A stretch of DNA of 64,000 nt from assembly GCA_019137255.1 (NCBI GenBank), contig WPDH01000084.1, positions 124,001 through 188,000 on the forward strand. The letters are read 5' to 3'. The notes beneath the pieces are model-generated. The model was not told the DNA's origin. It ran no database searches and was given only the letters and a program-made list of their open reading frames with translations. Below are positions 56,684 through 64,000 of this stretch, piece after piece. Position 1 is the first letter of the stretch. Each line of letters opens with the position of its first letter. Source of the DNA: Corinectria fuckeliana (taxonomy: Eukaryota; Ascomycota; Sordariomycetes; Hypocreales; Nectriaceae). The position numbers and the translations under genes were made by a program.

Positions 56684-57438
56684 CTCATCGGCTATTCTAT
56701 ACCTTTTATAGACCCAAATGCTTCAAGCACGCAACGACGCAAGGACCAAGTCACAGTCCAAGTGGAGTTCCCGTGCAGCGATGATCGCTGCAGCTGCCTT
56801 CTTGGGAACACGACATACGCCAAAGGGGAAGCTTGGTAGAAGAAACACGCCTGTTATCCCAAGCACGTCATATATCCCAGGTGTTGCAAACTTTTGTCGC
56901 TCAAGGGCGGAATCTCACCGAAGCTTGTATAGCTGGTCTATATACTTGGTGTCTCTTGACGTTAAAATGTTCATTCGCATCCTGATCCATCGTCCCCGGG
57001 TGAGGCTCCATGCCACAACGTTCGCAGTTCCCCGGTCCGCGTGCCCTCGTCGGTTTTCCCCGCGATGCGAGGGCATCGAGGAAAGGATGAGTGGTAAGCT
57101 CGTACGACGCCGGGATTCATTACATACATGGTGCGGTTTATCTTGCATCTGGGCTTTGCTTGTATTTGCGGTACGGTAGCTGGCTGAGGACCTATATGGG
57201 TACTGAGTCACGCCACACGCCGGCAGAGTTTTCTTTTTGTACCTTTAAATTGAATTTACTAATGTCTGGACGTGGCACCTTTGTGGCCATCTTTCTGACT
57301 GTATATAAGGCAGTCATCCTTCACTGCGACACAGAAAAAACCACAATCATTACGCCTCGCCTTACGACCTCCTGTTAAGTAGTGTACCTATCGACTCTCG
57401 TTCCTGTCATCGTTCACGAAAATAACACCAATTCATCA
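56684..57438. promoter_or_regulatory. Divergent promoter region, permease / F-box pseudogene
   Basis: Holds a TATAAAAGG box for the permease (56702-56710, minus strand) and a TATATAAGG box at 57302-57310 (+), 129 bp before the ATG of the F-box-like pseudogene. No other element recognised. Confidence 0.55.
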
Positions 57439-59021
57439 ATGACAGCTGATAAGATATGTTGGCACTGCTTGCCCGCAGAGATCCGGCTCCTAATTCTAGA
57501 AGCCTTGCTGCAGGACGGTTGTAGCTTGGCTAGCTTCGCCACAGTGTCGCGAGAGTGGCAGACCATCATCGAGCAGCACAACTTCGCCGGAATCAAAGTA
57601 ACACCGCTACGCCTCGCCGAGTTTGGTTCTATTGCTCATAAAACCGGGCTATAGGCTATATGTAGCTTTGCTTGGAACTCCAGGAATATGATTGCGCTGA
57701 GTGTGCGTCTGAAGGCTCTAGCATCAACTACACGGATAATGTCCTTATTACCACAGAATTCCTGGATCTGTTCTCAACTCTCGGCACACGGGAACCAAAC
57801 GGCAACTTGCTGCTCGATATCAGCGTCCACTCGCCCAGCGACTCTGAGCATTGGTTCAAATATCTGACCTTTGGGCCTGATACTCCTTCCGATGAATGCG
57901 GCCGGAATCAATGCGTAGAGCAGTCGATACTAGTCGAAGTGAACGACTACCAGCACGGTTGGATTGCTGGCAACCGTGGTTCCGCTCCGAACCAAGATGC
58001 TATTTTCAAAGTTTTCGGTGAAATCATGGACGAAGGACCCTTCAAGAATAACGATCTGGAAAACCAATGGTGGCAGCAACTGCCATTAGTCCCGTCAGTA
58101 ACAGGTGTGCTTCTGCGTCAGAAGACTCGCCGACGATGGAAGCTGACCGCGCTGGCACAGATGTTTGCCCGTCTGCCCAGACTCCAAGAGATCCACTACG
58201 AGCCTTGGAGGGAATGGGAGGGTTCTGAGCAAAAGTGGACGGATAAATCTGAGTGTTACTGTATCAGTTCGTCTCTGCTATGTGTTCGCAGCTATGTTGT
58301 TGACTAGTGACCACCTACTAATCTTCGTCTTTGATGTAGCTTACCGATTGCTTTTTGGATCGCTCGCTTCCAGCAAATTACGGAGGCTCGTTCTTTTCGA
58401 GAATTTCAATCAACAGTATCCCTATAGTTTTACAGAGTGCGAGCCTATTCGAATCTCGACCTCTGATGTCAGCCGGATGGTCGCCAACGCCAGTCTCAAG
58501 CTTGAGCACCTCTCAGCGTCGTTTATTGTGGACGCCAGATATTCCTTCCATGCCTGCCAACCTTCCTGGAAGTGGCCCAACCTGACTTCGCTTGCGCTGA
58601 CTTCACGACTGCTCGCGCTCGACATGAACCCGACCGAGATCGACAACTTGCTCCTGGCAGCAGCAGCGGCGGCCATGAAAATGCCAAATCTTGAAACAAT
58701 GGAGATATGGATGGACGAGAGGGGTTGGCGATGCTCTTCAGATACCAGTCAATTAGGGACGAGCGGCCTGCTGTGATAACCTGGAGAGGAACATGGGAAC
58801 TCGCCCTGCGGCCTTCTGTAGTCCGGGCTTGGGAAGCCGTCGCACTTGAGCACCGTGGCCGCGAATCCGTTATTATCAAGGAATTGCTGCAAGTTGCCAC
58901 TGTTGTCAAATCTCACGGTGATGCAATCCACCATTTGAAGCTTTCAAAGCCGGTAATCCGGCCCGTTTCGGTACGGCAGATTCGGATGGAGCACAGAATT
59001 CGGGATGGAGTGTACAACTAG
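57439..59021 (+). pseudogene. F-box-like protein pseudogene
   Basis: The start MTADKICWHCLPAEIRLLILEAL is an F-box-type helix, followed by REWQTIIEQHNF. Later parts (LELQEYDCAEC, WFKYLTFGPD, LRRLVLFENFNQQYPY, AVITWRGTWELALRPSV, VIRPVSVRQIRMEHRI) belong to a large family of fungal F-box proteins. Lesions: a frame change in the A run near 57640, a TAG at 57663-57665 where relatives have Trp, and a one-base loss near 58710 (the frame of LETMEIW must shift to reach GREGLAMLF). One intron is probable near 58265-58334. The terminal TAG (59019-59021) lies within the flank duplicated by a MITE. A TATA box is preserved. Function would have been substrate recruitment to an SCF ubiquitin ligase. Confidence 0.75.
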
Positions 59022-59022
59022 T

Positions 59023-59468
59023 GAGTCGTGCTATTCGGGATGTATGATATTCCTAGTCGGGCTGTATATCACATGCTACAGTTGTGTGCAAAAGTTCTGA
59101 CAACTTAAAAAGGCCCACTTGTAATACTGATTTTATTTATTTAGATTATTTTATTACTATTTAAAAGCTGAGCCTTTCGGTGTAAAATAGGCATATTGTC
59201 AGAACTTTTGCACACCCACTGTACATGCTTATTTGGACCTTCACTCTGATCTTTTCTCCTTAGATAGTCTCGCTTAATAATTATAGAGCAGGTAGGGCAT
59301 TAGCATTAGGACATCAGGATGTTAAAACATTATGGAGTTTAGGCGTCAGGAAGTTAGGGCATTAAATAAAACATAGGGAATCGGGACTGCGATACAGTGA
59401 ACGACACGATAAGAGGTGTGAGTTAACAGCCCGAATATATATATGGTACAGCCCGAATAACACAACTC
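59023..59468. mobile_element. MITE copy 2, interrupted by a nested element
   Basis: It starts GAGTCGTGCTATTCGGG and ends AGCCCGAATAACACAACTC, the same inverted termini as the copy at 17609-17889, with the same interior (AGATAGTCT, TAGAGCAG, GGGAATCG, GTGTGAGTT blocks in the same order). Flanking CAACTAGT (59015-59022) and CAACTGGT (59469-59476) look like an 8-bp target duplication with one change. Its left arm holds two ATTCGGG-type units, matching the two at the right, so copy 1 has probably lost one. The unit is 303 bp without the nested insert. Confidence 0.83.
59079..59221. mobile_element. Nested Tc1/mariner-type MITE
   Basis: A 143-bp insert with terminal inverted repeats CAGTTGTGTGCAAAAGTTCT and its complement at the right end (…AGAACTTTTGCACACCCACTG), about 25 bp with two mismatches. 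It is flanked by TA dinucleotides (59077-59078 and 59222-59223), the target duplication of the Tc1/mariner superfamily; the CAGT start fits too. The interior is AT-rich and non-coding. In MITE copy 1 the matching site reads ACATGCTATATGCTT without an insert. Confidence 0.87.
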
Positions 59469-60019
59469 CAACTGGTAACTCAATTTCTGTTGTCAGTCTA
59501 GGAAGATAGTACCATCTATTGGATCGGTAAGTTCAAACAGCCATGGCAGTCTATTTGTACCGGGATCTAGACCTAGATTCTCAATATTTAGCGTGTCTCA
59601 AGAAAACGAACATGATGGAAACGAGGCCTTGTCGGGAATGAGTCTCGGTATAAGAGCGCCCGGGACCGAGGAGAAAGACTTGGTGGCCGAGCAAGCCACG
59701 TCGGGCCCAAAATTAGCGTACAACAGTCCGAAAGTCCGGGTCCTCTGGTGGCGCACCTTTCCAAAATTCTACTGATCTAAGGGGGTTGCCACGTAGCGCA
59801 ATCTAGGTAGATGTAGATTAATGAGTCCTCGGGTTTCATTGCGGGAGTTATAAAAGAAGTAGCCTCTCACTGTCGTCAAGGTAGTTGGTGTGTCTCATCT
59901 ATCCGGCCTGCAACATTGTTACAACTCTCGATAAAGCAGGACAAGCACCAGCACAAAGCTGTCATATTTGTCGATCACAACTTGGATCCCGTACAGAAAC
60001 ATACCGCCGGGCAGTTCTT
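59469..60019. other. Promoter region of the FAD monooxygenase gene
   Basis: Contains a TTATAAAAG box at 59848-59856, 164 bp before the ATG. A 60-codon frame at 59593-59775 has no family resemblance. No other feature seen. Confidence 0.5.
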
Positions 60020-61294
60020 ATGCCCACCATGCCTGGCTATCAACCTCGAATCGCCATTGTCGGCGGCGGTCCCTCTGGCCTGGCCCTTGGTCTTTTACTA
60101 TCCCGACGAGGCATTCGCACCACCATTTACGAGTTCCGGAGTAAGCCCACCCCCGAAGAACTGGCCAAGCCGTCTGGAATGCTAGACCTTCACGACGAGT
60201 CCGGCCTCGCAGTCATACGCGAGTGTGGCTTATGGGAAGGCTTCCAAGCAGCCGTGGGCGACTGCTCCGAGTCAGCCAAAATCATGAACCCCGACGGCAT
60301 TGTGCTGCATACCGACGAAGGGGAGCTCAGCAACCGGCCTGAAATCCCGCGGAACGCACTCACCAACCTGCTGGCCGAGAGAGTGCCCGGAGATGTCGTG
60401 AAGTTGAACCACAAGATCACGGCTGTGCGGAGCGCAAGGAACGCAGCTACGGGGGCGACCGAGATCACACTTGACCTCGGCGAGAACGGCACCGCGACTT
60501 ACGACTTTGTTGTTGGCGCCGACGGCGCATGGTCCCGGGTCCGCAAGCTGCTCTCAGACGTGAAGCCGTTCTACAGCGGCGCACAGCTGGTGACGGCAAC
60601 GGTGAGGTATGTCTCGACCAACTACCCACACTTGGCCGAGTTGAGTGGCTCTGGGACGCTCAGCGCTCTCGGCGGCCGCAACTGCATCGCAACTCACCGC
60701 GGCCCGCAGGACTCGATCCGCGTGTACGCCGTCGTGAGCACCCCGGACGAGCACTGGGCCGCCACGGACGGGCTGGAGGGGAAGACGGCCGCAGAGGTGA
60801 AGACGACGTTCCTGGGCGACGACAAGCTGTTCAAGAAGTGGGCGCCGCAGGTCCAAGACCTTCTGGCCACGGCCTGCGAAGAGGAGACAAAGGACAACCC
60901 TGGAGAGGCGGATATGATGCCGCTGTATATGCTCCCTGTCGGCCATCGCTGGGAACACCGACCCGGCGCCACAGTAATCGGCGATGCCGCCCACTTAATG
61001 ACGCCGTGGGCCGGCGAGGGCGTCAACCTGGCGCTGTGGGACTCGCTGGACTTGGCGCATGTGCTCGCAGCAGTGCCTAAAGCTACGAATGTCGCGTCAT
61101 GGCAGGCAGCTCTTGAGCCGCGGGTGTGCGCGTTCGAGGAGGCCATGCAGGCGCGGGCGCAGGAGAAGGCCGAGGAGACGGTCCGGAACAAGGACATTAT
61201 CCTCAGCGAGGACGGTGCGCAGAACATGGTCAACCTGTTCAAGATGTATGTAGAGATGATGGCGGCGGGTAGTGGGAAGCCAGAGGGGCAGTGA
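60020..61294 (+). CDS. FAD-dependent monooxygenase, TetX/salicylate hydroxylase-like
   Basis: A single exon of 424 aa; 60020 is the first ATG of the frame. The three flavin motifs of group A monooxygenases are present: GxGxxG as IVGGGPSGLALGLLL at about residues 13-27, the DG motif in VVGADGAWSRVR near 160, and the GD motif in ATVIGDAAHLMTPWAGEGVN near 318. Such enzymes use NAD(P)H and O2 to hydroxylate aromatic or other small molecules. The absence of a signal peptide suggests a cytosolic enzyme. Relatives include fungal TetX-like and salicylate hydroxylase-like proteins; the substrate is unknown. No biosynthetic core gene lies nearby. Confidence 0.9.
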   Translation: MPTMPGYQPRIAIVGGGPSGLALGLLLSRRGIRTTIYEFRSKPTPEELAKPSGMLDLHDESGLAVIRECGLWEGFQAAVGDCSESAKIMNPDGIVLHTDEGELSNRPEIPRNALTNLLAERVPGDVVKLNHKITAVRSARNAATGATEITLDLGENGTATYDFVVGADGAWSRVRKLLSDVKPFYSGAQLVTATVRYVSTNYPHLAELSGSGTLSALGGRNCIATHRGPQDSIRVYAVVSTPDEHWAATDGLEGKTAAEVKTTFLGDDKLFKKWAPQVQDLLATACEEETKDNPGEADMMPLYMLPVGHRWEHRPGATVIGDAAHLMTPWAGEGVNLALWDSLDLAHVLAAVPKATNVASWQAALEPRVCAFEEAMQARAQEKAEETVRNKDIILSEDGAQNMVNLFKMYVEMMAAGSGKPEGQ

Positions 61295-63280
61295 TGTTGC
61301 AAGCTGAGGGCGAAATTGAAGGTTGAAAAGCTCTTGATGTCCTAGCTAAAAGAGGGACAAATTGAGGGTCTAAATACATCAATTTTGGGCTTCTAGGAAA
61401 TCAGTAATAGAAAGAAATATAAGTCCGCTGCCTTTATCATCCGTGTGGCTAGATCACGATAATCATCACAAGGTCAGGCCACCTGTAGGGCATAGTACAG
61501 TATCAGATTGAATACAAGGTCCTAAGGCCACGATGCTAACAATCTAAGGCAGTGACGATGATCTAGATGATCCCGAAATACGATAAGTGAAGTACATTGT
61601 AAATTAACAAGTCATGTCTCTCCGTCTGTGAATGTTCATCCAGTCTAAGGACAAAAACAAAGACTTGATGATCAAGATAGATATAGATTTCGGAGCGCAA
61701 GGTGAAAACGTTACTTAGGTCATCGATGTCATGTCGTCCCTTGCCGGGAAATCGCAGCACGCGCTTACCATCGCCCCCAACAAAACATTCAGTATTTCAT
61801 CCCACGTCCACTCACGAGGGCGTCCCCGCCGCGGCCTCTTCAAAGAGTATGGAAACAGTTTATCAGTTAGCTAGATGCCGTAACCACTTCTCCGCTTAGA
61901 CCGTCATAATGATTCCCTCTTCTAGAAATCATAATGGGAGGAGTCCAAAGAACGCAACGCCTGAGCCAGCAGCAAACTGAGAAACCAGCGGTTACAAGAA
62001 AGAAATGAAACAGCCAACACTGCCCATGCTAACAATGAACCTGGGATTATCCTCCCCAGGGCTGCAGCCAGTAGGCTTAGAAGATGCAACACCAGCGGGA
62101 GTGGTTAGGTTAGTGATGGCGGTGTTGCTGGGAACATTAGAGGCAGTACCATTGCAACCGCCAACACAGATCTGATCCATGGGGCACAGGTCTAAAGATG
62201 CTTGGTCTACTCGGCGGCAGACTCGGAATGCGAGACGTCGCTGACGGGGCAGATGGTGGCAGAGACAGCAACGGTCCTAGTATGACCTGGCAAGGGGGCA
62301 ATAAAATGGTGCCAATAAAATGGTGGCCGTCTTGGCTTCCATGCCACGCTGAAATTACTTCGACTTCTCAAGACATCTGCGGCGAGATGGAGAGAGCCAT
62401 TCTCTTTGGCAACAAGGATTCAGTCAGTGATCCCAACAAGCAGGGCAGGCAGCTCAAATGCAGGTACCAAGGCTCAGATGCCGCCAGATCTAGGTCCGCA
62501 TCGTTCAGGTTTAGCCCTCGCATAAGCACATGTAGATTCTCCCAAAAGCAATATGGTGGGTAATTTGACGTTGTGTGGATGGGGACCCTTCAACTCATTT
62601 GGTGGTCTCACACCATGCAAGCTCGTTACTCTTAAGGGAAATCTGCGATCGCCTGTCAGTGGCGAACTGGTGCCACACCTGTCAGATCTTGGTCTGTGCC
62701 GATAGCAGGGACTACCACTATCTACAAATTCCTCCGACGCTCCGCTCACTTCTCTAACTCGACCGGGGTGTAGAGCTTGCAGGGGTTGCTAGTGCGCATG
62801 GCATACCACTCACCCCTCAAAGTCACCATGATGTCAAGTGTGAAGATAACCGGTGAGGTTTTTAAATAAGATGAATAAGTTCCTTTTGGATGTCGTTACT
62901 ATACGGCAACTTTCTAAATATCACGCTGGCCAGCCCAGCTATGTGGGAGATCCCTATGCTTTTTCACTCGGACGCCTCATAGAATCGGGATCTTTCATCC
63001 TGTCATATCTCACGCCATCCTGGTCGGCCTTGACATGATGTCATTTTCTCAAGACTCCTGAGCGATGCCAGCATAAGTTCAATCATACGCCGCGTTGTCT
63101 TGACCGGCTGCTCCTCTCCGTTGAATGCTCCATGTACCTATCCATCCCGGATGGCAGACATGGCAACTCGCTGGCTTCGGACTGTGCCAGACAGTAGAAG
63201 CGCTCAACGACCGTATAATCATAGCATGTGTCCAGACAGCCTCCCCTCCCAGTAGTCAAAGGTATTATAAGCTCAACACC
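61295..63280. other. Gene-free region of 2 kb
   Basis: No confident gene. Two weak coding-like stretches on the minus strand were noted: around 61740-61860 (a basic RRGRPR-type AT-hook-like peptide before a possible donor) and 61992-62180 (a Ser/Thr/Asn-rich peptide with a hydrophobic end). Neither has enough support. A direct repeat AATAAAATGGTG occurs twice near 62300. Confidence 0.45.
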
Positions 63281-64000
63281 CTAGGCAGACTCCTCGGGCC
63301 AAACATTATAGCCAAAGGTGTCCTTCATGTTGACGAAGCGAGTGTGCCGGCCCTCGGCAACCTTCTCGACGGCCTCAAAGTCGGCATCCGACAGACTCGG
63401 GACTTGGAAGTTGCTCTCGATGCGCGAGGGCGTGGAGCTCTTGGGCAGTACCACGTACCCACGTCGCAGACCCCAGGCGAGGAGGACCTGAGCAAGGGTG
63501 TGCCCGCTGCGATCGGCCACCTCGTTGAGCGCCGTGTTTGTCCGCACCTTCTCGCCGGTGTTGGGGACTTGGTCTTGTGAGCCCAGAGGCGAGTAGGCCT
63601 CGGGCAGGATGTCGTTTGCTTGACAGAACTTGACCAGCTCGTAGTTGGGCAAGAAGGGGTGGACCTCAATCTGGTTGACGGCGGGCTTGACCTTGGCAAA
63701 GGCCAGCATCTTCTTCAGGCCGGGAATGGTCCAGTTGGAGACGCCGATCGCTCGGGTCTTGCCCGCCGCGAGGAGGGCCTCCATGGCACGCCACGTAGGC
63801 TCCGGGTTCTCTGTGAGGTCCTTCTTGATGATGTACTTGCCGTCGTCTCCCAGCTTGGGCAGGTTCTTGCTGTCCTTCTCGGCCGCAATGGGCCAGTGCA
63901 CGAGGAACAGGTCGACATAGTCCAGGCCGAAGTTGCTGAGCGAGTTCTCCAGCGACCACTTGACCTCCTCGGCCTCGTGGAGGTGGTTCCAGACCTTGGT
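63281..64000 (-). CDS. Aldo/keto reductase, 3' part (start beyond window)
   Basis: The frame is open from the right edge (64000) to the stop at 63281, 239 residues, without introns. It starts with TKVWN, the strand carrying the catalytic lysine, followed by LDYVDLFLVHWP with the catalytic histidine. Then come AIGVSNWTI, VNQIEVHPFLP and VLLAWGLRRGYVVLPKSS, where the KS..R motif binds the NADP 2'-phosphate. This is the family of fungal glycerol dehydrogenase (Gcy1), xylose reductase and aldehyde reductases. The N-terminal ~80 residues, with the catalytic Asp and Tyr, lie outside the window. Confidence 0.93.
   Translation of the reverse strand, partial: TKVWNHLHEAEEVKWSLENSLSNFGLDYVDLFLVHWPIAAEKDSKNLPKLGDDGKYIIKKDLTENPEPTWRAMEALLAAGKTRAIGVSNWTIPGLKKMLAFAKVKPAVNQIEVHPFLPNYELVKFCQANDILPEAYSPLGSQDQVPNTGEKVRTNTALNEVADRSGHTLAQVLLAWGLRRGYVVLPKSSTPSRIESNFQVPSLSDADFEAVEKVAEGRHTRFVNMKDTFGYNVWPEESA

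Noticed and set aside
61740..61860. Minus-strand peptide with an RRGRPR AT-hook-like motif before a GTAAGC donor
   Set aside because: No start, no continuing exon and no homologous context could be established.
61992..62180. Small minus-strand frame with Ser/Thr/Asn-rich sequence and hydrophobic end, like a GPI-protein C-terminus
   Set aside because: No signal peptide exon or upstream domain found; support too weak to call.

Overview
The window is a piece of a filamentous ascomycete genome (Pezizomycotina, most likely Sordariomycetes). The genes are widely spaced and mostly carry short introns of 45-130 nt with GTAAGT-like donors, CTAAC/CTGAC branch sites and YAG acceptors. Leaders are pyrimidine-rich, and the gene content is typical of such fungi: LysM chitin-binding protein, subgroup-C chitinase, Zn2Cys6 regulator, XanA-type dioxygenase, Dal5-like permease. 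I saw no tRNA, rRNA, CRISPR array, bacterial operon or virus. All gene models were built by hand from splice signals and reading-frame continuity.

1-16.7 kb is a housekeeping block: a WDR44/Dgr2-like WD40 protein behind a very long upstream region, a thioredoxin, the ribosome-assembly WD40 factor Rrb1, a type II membrane protein that looks like a glycosyltransferase and has a GC-AG intron, and a conserved protein of unknown function.

16.9-25.2 kb is a divergent chitin module. A secreted six-LysM protein (-) and a CBM18/GH18 subgroup-C chitinase (+) share a 1.07-kb promoter region and carry the same 13-bp motif just upstream of both start codons. One LysM-gene intron holds a 281-bp non-autonomous DNA transposon (MITE).

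25.4-42.2 kb is an accessory metabolic region. It holds a decayed short-chain dehydrogenase, a Zn2Cys6 regulator divergent from a frameshifted AIF-like oxidoreductase, an uncharacterised membrane-anchored protein, a XanA-type xanthine dioxygenase, a secreted copper amine oxidase, a VOC-family relic and a TauD-like dioxygenase.

42.5-53.3 kb holds a GH5 glycolipid/sterol glucosidase, a large multipass membrane protein, a Rei1-like zinc-finger protein and a Vps62-like protein.

54.3-64 kb is again accessory: a Gfo/Idh/MocA relic, a Dal5-like permease, an F-box-like pseudogene abutting a second MITE copy (itself interrupted by a Tc1/mariner-type MITE), a TetX-like FAD monooxygenase and the 3' part of an aldo/keto reductase gene.

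The most notable signals are the two related MITEs with a nested insertion whose empty site is visible in the other copy, the intronic insertion that leaves a 47-nt parental intron inferable, the shared motif in the chitin-module promoters, and a set of relics whose nonsense codons fit C-to-T (RIP-like) decay.
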